A DNA stretch of 64,000 nt from Pseudomonadota bacterium (lineage in GTDB: Bacteria; Pseudomonadota; Alphaproteobacteria; Rhizobiales; Xanthobacteraceae). The translations under genes were made by a program, and so were the position numbers. Every line of letters starts with the position of its first letter. Positions within the stretch are counted from its first letter, which is position 1. The DNA lies in the NCBI GenBank assembly GCA_023387735.1, contig JAEWHP010000003.1:62001-126000 (forward strand). The letters run 5' to 3'. The notes under the pieces are model-generated. The model searched no databases and had not been told where the DNA came from. It was given only the letters and a program-made list of their open reading frames with translations. This document shows positions 55,364 to 64,000 of the stretch, piece by piece.

Positions 55364-56236
55364 TTATTTATTCAGCCCGAGAAACTCGCTGCTGCGCGCT
55401 TTCACATCCTTGTCGCGCATGGCGCGGCCGGTGAGTTCGGCGGATGCCAGCCCCTTGAGGTTCTTCGGCGAGGTTCCCTCGCGCAAGGCCTTCAGCGTCT
55501 CATAGACGGCTTGCGTGGCGGCAGCGAACGGCGCATGGCCCTGCAACGCGATGCGAACGCGCTGGCTGGCGAGATAGTCCAGCGCGGACATGTCCTCCGG
55601 CGCACCGCCGAGCACGATCGGCAGCCTGGTCGCCGCCGAGATCGCTTCGAGTTCGCCGCGGCTCGTGACGCCCGTGAAGAACAGCGCATCGACGCCGGTG
55701 GCCTCATAGGCCTTCGCCCGCGCAATCGCGTCGTCTATTCCGCTGATGGACGCCGCACCGGTCCGGCCCATGATCACCAGCGACGGATCGCCGCGCCCGT
55801 CAAGCGCGGCCTTCATCTTGCCGACGCCTTCTTCGAGCGGGATCAACTGGGTCCTGGTCTGCCCGAACGCCTGCGGCAGCAGCGTATCCTCGATCGTCAG
55901 GCCGGCGGCGCCGGCCGCTTCGAGTTCCTGCACGGTACGGCGGACATTGAGCGCATTGCCGTAGCCGTGATCGGCATCGACGAGCACCGGCAACTGCGCC
56001 GCGCGCGACATCCGCCGCATCTGCTCGGCCAGTTCGGTGAGCGTGATCAGCGCAATATCGGGATCACCGAGCACGACGAGCGAGGCGACCGAACCGCCGA
56101 ACATGCCGAGTTCGAAGCCGAGGTCTTCGGCAATGCGGATCGAGGTGGCGTCGTAGACCGAGCCCGGCCGGATGCAGGCGGAGCCGTTGAGAATGGAACG
56201 CAGTCTCTCTCGGCGTTGACGGAAAGCCATGCCCAC
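55364..56236 (-). CDS. Oxaloacetate decarboxylase, PEP mutase/isocitrate lyase family
   Basis: A 290-residue TIM-barrel enzyme. LVDADHGYGNALNV (metal Asp), ELEAAGAAGLTIEDTLLP (metal Glu/Asp region) and ARAKAYEATGVDALFFTG match bacterial oxaloacetate decarboxylases of the PA4872 type. The usual lyase catalytic KKCGH Cys motif is not visible, which argues against methylisocitrate lyase. It would turn oxaloacetate into pyruvate and CO2. Confidence 0.82.
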   Translation of the reverse strand: MGMAFRQRRERLRSILNGSACIRPGSVYDATSIRIAEDLGFELGMFGGSVASLVVLGDPDIALITLTELAEQMRRMSRAAQLPVLVDADHGYGNALNVRRTVQELEAAGAAGLTIEDTLLPQAFGQTRTQLIPLEEGVGKMKAALDGRGDPSLVIMGRTGAASISGIDDAIARAKAYEATGVDALFFTGVTSRGELEAISAATRLPIVLGGAPEDMSALDYLASQRVRIALQGHAPFAAATQAVYETLKALREGTSPKNLKGLASAELTGRAMRDKDVKARSSEFLGLNK

Positions 56237-56249
56237 TCCCTCATTCCAT

Positions 56250-56353
56250 CGTCATTCCGGGATGGTGCGCCAGCACCAGACCCGGAATCTCGAGATTCCC
56301 AGGTGCGCAATTGCGCACCATAGTTCGATGCTTCGCATCGCCCCGGAATGACG
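56250..56353. repeat. Palindromic intergenic repeat (RPE-like)
   Basis: CGTCATTCCGGG at 56250-56261 and CCCCGGAATGACG at 56341-56353 are inverted termini of a 104-base element between two genes. The interior holds nested palindromes (GGTGCGCAATTGCGCACC near 56302-56319 and GATGCTTCGCATC near 56329). Such elements are abundant in Bradyrhizobium and may shape mRNA ends. Confidence 0.75.
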
Positions 56354-56357
56354 ACCT

Positions 56358-58373
<2,016 letters not shown>

Positions 58374-58509
58374 GTTCTTCTTGCTTGAGCTTTGGGCAGG
58401 ATCCTCACCCGCAATGTGACATGCGGGAACACTGGTAACAAACCCGTGGTACAGCAAAAATCGGTAGAGGCAACGGTCTCGTAGCCGCGGGCTGCCCGGA
58501 GGAGGCCAT

Positions 58510-58719
58510 TCACCCCGAATAGGAGTTGAACCGGCCCCGCACGTAAGCGTGGCTGACCGCCTTCATCAACTCGCCTACCTCGGTTTCCAGATACTCATTG
58601 GCAACGATCAGCGCGCGGATGGTCGCCCTCAAGTCGCCGCCACAGGCCGCAATGGCCTGATCCACCTCGGATTCCAGCTCGTTATTCTCTTCGGGGTTCG
58701 GCTGTGAAGAGAACGACAT
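58510..58719 (-). CDS. Small helical protein of unknown function
   Basis: A 69-residue protein, MSFSSQPNPEENNELESEVD onward, with DQAIAACGGDLRATIRALIVAN and YLETEVGELMKAVSHAY. Two long amphipathic helices. Rhizobial genomes carry many such 'acGGD.raairaLi.AN.fLe.El' proteins. The ATG at 58719 is chosen over 58749. Confidence 0.7.
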   Translation of the reverse strand: MSFSSQPNPEENNELESEVDQAIAACGGDLRATIRALIVANEYLETEVGELMKAVSHAYVRGRFNSYSG

Positions 58720-58901
58720 GAGCAAATTCCATGTGGGCGACGCGCGCATGTTCTCTATTTGTTCTCATGAAGTCAATGCGCCGTTTGGGTGCTTGCCGCG
58801 TTTTCCTCACGGTACGAATTCCACCCTCGATCAAGACCAGCAACTTGGTTCAATTACGCACGCTTATGCTAGAAGGCGTCGCGTAAACGGAATGATTTGA
58901 A

Positions 58902-59675
58902 GTGAAACAGATGCGGTCACGTCTTTTCTCGGTTGCGGCGCTGTTATCGATATTGCTCCCCGTCACCCAAGGCTCGGCCGCCACGGCCATCGTCCGCGAT
59001 GGCGGCACGCTGCAGTTGGGCAACGTCACCTACCGGCTCGACGGCGTCGATGCGCCGGCGTTTGATCAGCTCTGCATCGACGAACACGCCGACGTCTGGA
59101 CCTGCGGCGTCGAGGCCCGCGACCAACTGACGAAGTTGATCGGCGATCGCCAGGTGCGCTGCGATGATCTCGGCGCGGACCCCACCTACAAAAAGCGGCG
59201 CATCGGCGCCTGCGGGATCGAAGGTGAGACGACGAGCCTGAGCAAGATGATCATCCGCAGCGGATTTGGCCTCAATGTCGAAACATCCGCCACCGGCCGC
59301 TTCCAGGCCGACCAGGCGCGCGCCACGGAAGATCGACAGGGACTATGGAAAGGCTGTTTCATCGCGCCGCAGGAGTTCCGCCTCGGGAAGAAGGACGCCC
59401 CCCTGCTTGGCGGCGCATGCCGCTCCGACCGCGATCGCGAAATTCGAGAGGCCTTGTTTCCCGAAGACCTCGTGATGCCCGGAAGCTGCAACATCAAGGG
59501 CAAGTACGCGGTCCGCGCGCGCGTCACCGGGAACCTCGGCATCTATCATTTGCAGGCCTGTCGTTCCTATCCGGGCTTGGGCAATCCCGACCGCTGGTTT
59601 TGCTCCGAGGACGACGCCCAGGCGGCCGGGTTCCGCCGGGCCTATAATTGTCGTCCACCAACAAAAGCCAAATGA
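58902..59675 (+). CDS. Secreted nuclease-like (SNase-fold) protein
   Basis: A 257-residue protein with signal peptide MRSRLFSVAALLSILLPVTQ and an SNase-like fold: TYRLDGVDAPAFDQ, QVRCDDLGADPTYKKRRIGAC and LSKMIIRSGFGLNVET, then ARATEDRQGLWKG. The Arg after the YKK motif is kept, but the acidic catalytic positions are hard to place, so activity is uncertain. The second half has three or four extra cysteines and no known fold. GTG 58902 or ATG 58911 may start it. Confidence 0.75.
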   Translation: MKQMRSRLFSVAALLSILLPVTQGSAATAIVRDGGTLQLGNVTYRLDGVDAPAFDQLCIDEHADVWTCGVEARDQLTKLIGDRQVRCDDLGADPTYKKRRIGACGIEGETTSLSKMIIRSGFGLNVETSATGRFQADQARATEDRQGLWKGCFIAPQEFRLGKKDAPLLGGACRSDRDREIREALFPEDLVMPGSCNIKGKYAVRARVTGNLGIYHLQACRSYPGLGNPDRWFCSEDDAQAAGFRRAYNCRPPTKAK

Positions 59676-59731
59676 AGCTGGCAAAGCCGCCATCTCATGT
59701 GTGAAACTGCGGGCAAAGACTGCCGGCCCGC

Positions 59732-62182
59732 ATGAACCCTTCCGACACTTCGAACATCCTGCCTGAATCTGCCACCGATCGCCTGCGGCAACATCTGCAG
59801 CAGATCGCGAGCGAACGCGACCGCGCCCATCGCGCGCTGCAGGAGCGCGAAGCCGAACTGGCGCGGATCCAGCGAATTGGGCGTGTCGGCGGCGTCGAGG
59901 TCGACTTCCGGGAAGGTTTCAAGAACCGTCGCTCGCCGGAATATCTCATCATTCACGGCCTGCCGCCGGATGCGGCCAACGAAACCCACGAACAATGGGT
60001 CGAGCGAATTCACCCGGACGACCGCGAGCGAACGGTCAAGCAATTTCTCGATGCGCTTGCTGGCCGCGACGAGGACTACAACGCCACCTACCGCATCGTG
60101 CGGCCGAGCGACGGCCAGACGCGCTGGATCGATGTCGTCGCCAAGATCGAACGCGACAGCGAAGGACGCGCGCTGCGGCTGGTCGGCGCCCATATCGACG
60201 CCACCGACCGGATGCTGGCGCAGGAGAAGCTGCGCGAAAGCGAGGAGCGTTTTCGTCTGATCGCCGACAGCGCGCCGGTGCCGATGTGGGTCACCAAGCT
60301 GGACCGCACGCGCTCCTTTGCAAACCGCGCCTATGTCGATTTCCTGGGGTTGCCGTTCGAAGAAGCCATCGCGTTCGACTGGCGCAAGCGGCTTCACCCC
60401 GATGACCAGCAGCGAGTCGTGCAGGAATCGATCGCCGGCGAAGCCTCGCTCAAGCCGTTCGTGCTCGAGGCGCGCTACCGCAATGCCGCGGGCGAATGGC
60501 GATGGCTACGCTCGGAATCGCAACCGCGCTGGGATCCGACCGGCAAGCACATCGGCTTCATCGGCGTAGCCCACGACATCACCGCCGCCAAGCAAGGCGA
60601 GCGCGATCTGCGCCAGTTGAACGAGATCCTGGAATTGCGGATCACGGAGCGAACCGCCCAGCTCGAATCCAACGAGGCGCAAATGCGCGCGATCCTCGAG
60701 ACCAGTCACCAGTATCAAGGCCTGCTCAACCTGCACGGCGACCTGCTCTACGCCAACAAGACCGCACTGGCTGGTATCCGCACCGATGCCGGCGCAGTGC
60801 TCGGCAAGCCGTTCTGGGACACGCCGTGGTTTTCCGGAACTGAAGGCATGGGCAGCACCGTCCGCGATGCCTTCTTCGCCGTGATGCAGGGCGAGGAAGT
60901 CCAGATAGAGATGCGGCTTCGCCTACCGATCGGCGAGCGCTATTTCGATTTCAAGATGCGCCCGCTGCGCGACCAGCACGGCGCCATCGTCGGCGCCGTT
61001 CCGGACGCCATCGATGTCACGGAGCGCCGTCAGAGCGAGGAAGCGTTGCGCCAATCGCAGAAGATGGAAGCGGTCGGGCAACTGACCGGCGGCGTGGCGC
61101 ACGACTTCAACAATCTCCTGACCATCATCCGCTCGGCGACCGATTTCCTGCGCCGCCGCGAATTGCCGGAAGAACGCCGCCGCCGCTACATCGACGCCAT
61201 TTCCGACACCGTCGAGCGTGCCTCCAAGCTGACCGGACAATTGCTGGCATTTGCCCGCCGGCAGCCGCTGAAGCCGCAGGTGTTCAATGTCAGCACGCAG
61301 GTCGAGGCGGTAGCCCAGCTGATCCGTCCCCTCGTCGGCGGCCGGATCCAGATCGATGTCGAAATATCGGACCTCAACTGCTTTGCGATTGCCGACGTCG
61401 CCCAGTTCGAAACCGCCCTGATCAATCTCGCCGTCAACGGCCGCGACGCCATGGACGGCGAAGGCCGGCTGACCATCGGCGTGCGCAAGGTGAACGGCAT
61501 CCCCGCGCTGCGCGCCCAGCCCGCGCGCAGCGGCGATTTCGTCGCCGTCGCCATGGCAGACACCGGCGGCGGCATTGCGCCCGAGTTGCTCGAGACCATC
61601 TTCGAACCGTTCTTCACGACCAAGGAAGTCGGCAAGGGAACCGGCCTCGGCCTCAGCCAGGCGTTCGGCTTCGCCAAGCAGTCCGATGGCGACATCGCGG
61701 TCGCGAGCCCGCCCGGCGAAGGCGCCACCTTCACGATCTATCTGCCGCAGGCTGCGGCGCCTGCCGAGGCGACTGAAGCCGCGGCGGGCAGCAGCGAACC
61801 GGCCGCGCGGGGCCGCGGCTACCGCGTCCTCGTGGTCGAGGACAATGACGACGTCGGAAAATTCTCGACCGAATTGCTGGAAGATCTCGGATACACCGTC
61901 CGCCGCGTCGCCAGTGCGGACGCAGCGCTGGCGATCCTTGCCAAGGACGAGTTCTCCGCCGACCTGGTGTTTTCCGACGTCATCATGCCCGGCATGAACG
62001 GCGTCGAGCTCGCCGGTCTTATTCGAGATCTCTACCCCGGCCTGCCGGTGGTGCTGACGAGCGGCTACAGCAACGTGCTGGCAGAAAGCGCGCACCAGGG
62101 CTTCGAGCTGATCCAGAAACCCTATTCGGTGGAGCTGCTGTCGCGGATTCTGAGGAAAGCGATTTCCGAGGCGCGCCGCTGA
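59732..62182 (+). CDS. Multi-PAS hybrid histidine kinase
   Basis: An 816-residue cytoplasmic kinase. A coiled start, then three PAS regions at about 45-165, 170-290 and 320-435 (EERFRLIADSAPVPMWVTK, ATYRIVRPSDGQTRWI). HisKA with LTGGVAHDFNNLL near 455; HATPase with NLAVNGRDAM, DTGGGI and GKGTGLGLSQA; receiver with VLVVEDNDD, FSDVIMPG and QKPYSV. It shares its kinase-receiver half with the product of 51234-52757. Its cue is unknown. Confidence 0.92.
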   Translation: MNPSDTSNILPESATDRLRQHLQQIASERDRAHRALQEREAELARIQRIGRVGGVEVDFREGFKNRRSPEYLIIHGLPPDAANETHEQWVERIHPDDRERTVKQFLDALAGRDEDYNATYRIVRPSDGQTRWIDVVAKIERDSEGRALRLVGAHIDATDRMLAQEKLRESEERFRLIADSAPVPMWVTKLDRTRSFANRAYVDFLGLPFEEAIAFDWRKRLHPDDQQRVVQESIAGEASLKPFVLEARYRNAAGEWRWLRSESQPRWDPTGKHIGFIGVAHDITAAKQGERDLRQLNEILELRITERTAQLESNEAQMRAILETSHQYQGLLNLHGDLLYANKTALAGIRTDAGAVLGKPFWDTPWFSGTEGMGSTVRDAFFAVMQGEEVQIEMRLRLPIGERYFDFKMRPLRDQHGAIVGAVPDAIDVTERRQSEEALRQSQKMEAVGQLTGGVAHDFNNLLTIIRSATDFLRRRELPEERRRRYIDAISDTVERASKLTGQLLAFARRQPLKPQVFNVSTQVEAVAQLIRPLVGGRIQIDVEISDLNCFAIADVAQFETALINLAVNGRDAMDGEGRLTIGVRKVNGIPALRAQPARSGDFVAVAMADTGGGIAPELLETIFEPFFTTKEVGKGTGLGLSQAFGFAKQSDGDIAVASPPGEGATFTIYLPQAAAPAEATEAAAGSSEPAARGRGYRVLVVEDNDDVGKFSTELLEDLGYTVRRVASADAALAILAKDEFSADLVFSDVIMPGMNGVELAGLIRDLYPGLPVVLTSGYSNVLAESAHQGFELIQKPYSVELLSRILRKAISEARR

Positions 62183-62183
62183 C

Positions 62184-62219
62184 CCTACTTTGCATGGGGT
62201 TGTTTTGCAGATTTTTGGT
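62184..62219 (-). repeat. Dispersed repeat, copy 2
   Basis: On the minus strand this matches the 17310-17344 repeat, with 23 identical bases (62184-62206). It begins 2 bases after the kinase stop and lies between two converging genes, a position fitting a transcript-end element. Confidence 0.7.
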
Positions 62220-62245
62220 TTGTGGTCCGCGCAACCGGCCACGGC

Positions 62246-64000
62246 TCACGCCGCGTCCTCGACACCCGGCTCCCCCGAGGCCAGCAGCTTCCGGATTTCC
62301 TGCGCAGGCCGCGCGGCGCTGAACAGGTAACCCTGCATCTGCGTGCAACCCAGGCTCTGCACGGTCTCGCGTTGGTCGAGCGTCTCGACGCCTTCTGCCG
62401 TGGTGATCATGTTGCGATCGGCGGCGATGCTGACCACCGCGCGGATGATCGAGGCCGACGAGGAATTGTGCGTCACTTCCCTGACGAACGAGCGGTCGAT
62501 CTTGATCTTGTCGAACGGAAACCGCTGCAGGTATTGCAGCGAGGAATAGCCGGTTCCGAAATCGTCGAGCGCGATGTGTATCCCGAGCGCGCGGAGCTGG
62601 TTCAATGCCACCAGTGCTGCGTCATGGTCCGCGATCAGCACGGCCTCGGTGATCTCCAGCTCCAGCCGCCGCGGATCGAGACCGGTTTCAGCGAGCGCCG
62701 CGGCGACCTTCAGCGGCAGCGTTTCCGACTTGAACTGGATCGGCGAGACGTTGACGGCGATGCGCACATGAGCCGGCCAGGTCGCGGCTTCGGCACAGGC
62801 CGTGCGCAACACCCACTGCCCGATCTCCTCGATCAGGCCGGTTTCCTCGGCGACCGGCACGAAGTCGGCGGGCGAGACCATTCCGCGCACCGGATGCCGC
62901 CAGCGCAGCAGCGCCTCGCAGCCGATGACTTCATCGCTGCACAGGTCGATCAGCGGCTGATAGTGAAGTTCGAACCCGCCCTGCGCCAGCGCCGCGCGCA
63001 GATCGGCCTCGAGTTCGCGGCGACGATTGGCCTCCTGCTCCATCGACGGATCGAAGAAGCGGTACGTCCTGCGGCCGGCGGCTTTCGCGGCATACATCGC
63101 GAGGTCGGCGTTCTTCAGCAGGTCGAACAGATCGGCGCCGTGGCGCGGCGCAATCGCGATACCGATGCTGGCATCGCTGGTGAGCTGATGGCCATGGCAG
63201 TCGAACGGCGTCCGCAGCGCCTGATAGATCCGCGCCACCAGCGCGTGAACGTCCTCGGCGCCCGCGATGCCGTGCTGCAGGACCGCGAACTCGTCGCCGC
63301 CGAGGCGGGCGATGAAGTCCCCGCCCCCGGCCGACTGGCGCAACCGGTCGGCGACGCCCTTGAGAAACTCGTCCCCGATCAGATGTCCAAGCGTATCGTT
63401 GATGCGCTTGAACTCGTCGATATCGATGTAGAGGATCGCGAACTCGGCGCCCTCGGCCTGCAGCAGCCGCTCGGCGTGACGCTGGAACAGCGTCCGGTTG
63501 GGCAGGTTGGTCAGCGCGTCGTAATGGGCGAGATGCTCTATCCTGGCCTGGACGCGACGGACTTCGGTCACGTCTTCCATCGTCGTCGCCCAGCCACCGT
63601 CCGGCGAGCGCTTGAAGATCAGCCGGATCGAGCGGCCGTCGGGCGTCGACGTCACGCTGTCCTTGAGATCGATGCTGGGGTCGAGAAATTTGGCGCAGTA
63701 GGCGTCGACGTCGCCGACAAAGGAGCCAAGCTGCTGCCGATGCGCGATGAGATCGCGCAGGTGGCAGCCGGGTTTGACGATGTCCGGCGACAAGCCGAAC
63801 ATGTCGATATACTGCCGGTTGCAGATCACCAGCCGCCCCGACGCATCGAACAGCAGCAGGCCCTGGGTCATGTTGTTGATCGCAGTATCGAGATGCCGGG
63901 TTTTCTCCGACAGCATGTACTGTGCGGCGGCGTGCTGCTGGCGCAGCTTGCGCACGATCAGGAACACCATGCCGATCACGATCACAACGGCAAGGGCTGC
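62246..64000 (-). CDS. PAS-GGDEF-EAL protein (N-terminus beyond the window)
   Basis: 585 codons visible; the frame is open to base 64000. It starts in a membrane helix (VVIVIGMVFLIVRKL), then has a PAS (MTQGLLLFDASGRLVICN), a GGDEF domain with LTNLPNRTLF and active-site GGDEFAVLQ, and an EAL domain with EALLRW, ITEAVL and DDFGTGYSSLQYLQRF. EAL residues look complete (DFGTGYSS loop, then KIDRSFV). It may both make and cleave cyclic di-GMP. Confidence 0.93.
   Translation of the reverse strand, partial: AALAVVIVIGMVFLIVRKLRQQHAAAQYMLSEKTRHLDTAINNMTQGLLLFDASGRLVICNRQYIDMFGLSPDIVKPGCHLRDLIAHRQQLGSFVGDVDAYCAKFLDPSIDLKDSVTSTPDGRSIRLIFKRSPDGGWATTMEDVTEVRRVQARIEHLAHYDALTNLPNRTLFQRHAERLLQAEGAEFAILYIDIDEFKRINDTLGHLIGDEFLKGVADRLRQSAGGGDFIARLGGDEFAVLQHGIAGAEDVHALVARIYQALRTPFDCHGHQLTSDASIGIAIAPRHGADLFDLLKNADLAMYAAKAAGRRTYRFFDPSMEQEANRRRELEADLRAALAQGGFELHYQPLIDLCSDEVIGCEALLRWRHPVRGMVSPADFVPVAEETGLIEEIGQWVLRTACAEAATWPAHVRIAVNVSPIQFKSETLPLKVAAALAETGLDPRRLELEITEAVLIADHDAALVALNQLRALGIHIALDDFGTGYSSLQYLQRFPFDKIKIDRSFVREVTHNSSSASIIRAVVSIAADRNMITTAEGVETLDQRETVQSLGCTQMQGYLFSAARPAQEIRKLLASGEPGVEDAA

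Overview
The window is GC-rich alphaproteobacterial DNA, most like a photosynthetic Bradyrhizobium or a close relative such as Rhodopseudomonas. The strongest support is a red-type (form I) cbb Calvin-cycle operon tail-to-tail with the puh end of an aerobic anoxygenic photosynthesis gene cluster. It is backed by Bradyrhizobium-like small hypotheticals, a 51-residue integrase-companion ORF, MipZ and a flagellar FliN-like protein.

Layout. 1-17 kb is mostly housekeeping: J-domain-type membrane protein (partial), VWA protein, alpha/beta hydrolase, nirBD, mipZ, panC, DUF1489, GST, TonB-like protein, aldo/keto reductase, XRE regulator, mgtE and two tandem polysaccharide deacetylases. 17.3-28 kb is an accessory catabolic block. 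A LacI regulator heads an operon of amidase, aldo/keto reductase, amidohydrolase (fuconolactonase type) and fucose mutarotase. It diverges from a peptide-family ABC importer (two permeases, two ATPases, one binding protein), and two identical 12-bp LacI-type operators lie exactly 100 bp apart between them. A histidine-kinase remnant and a dispersed repeat sit at the left edge.

28.4-37.5 kb holds cbbF-P-T-A-L-S-X on the minus strand, with cbbR divergent. 37.5-45.0 kb holds, on the minus strand, bchM(truncated)-lhaA-puhA-puhB-puhC-orf101-acsF-puhE-hemA, mostly with 4-bp start/stop overlaps. Carbon fixation, reaction-centre assembly, the aerobic cyclase step of bacteriochlorophyll synthesis and the entry step of tetrapyrrole synthesis are therefore physically joined.

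At about 45,020 the photosynthesis cluster ends abruptly. bchM has lost its N-terminal third and abuts, head to head, an ABC permease that has also lost its N-terminus. This is a rearrangement junction or an assembly chimera. From there to 49.9 kb is a lower-GC, decaying island: sulfonate/nitrate-type ABC genes, a broken FkbM methyltransferase, small orphan ORFs and a doubly frameshifted tyrosine integrase beside a tRNA-Leu(GAG).

50-64 kb is ordinary chromosome again: fliN-like, lipB, acylphosphatase, an oxaloacetate decarboxylase-type lyase, an acyl-CoA carboxylase biotin subunit, a nuclease-like secreted protein and four multidomain signalling proteins (two PAS hybrid kinases, a GGDEF protein and a PAS-GGDEF-EAL protein cut by the window end). 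No CRISPR array, rRNA gene or intact insertion sequence was seen.
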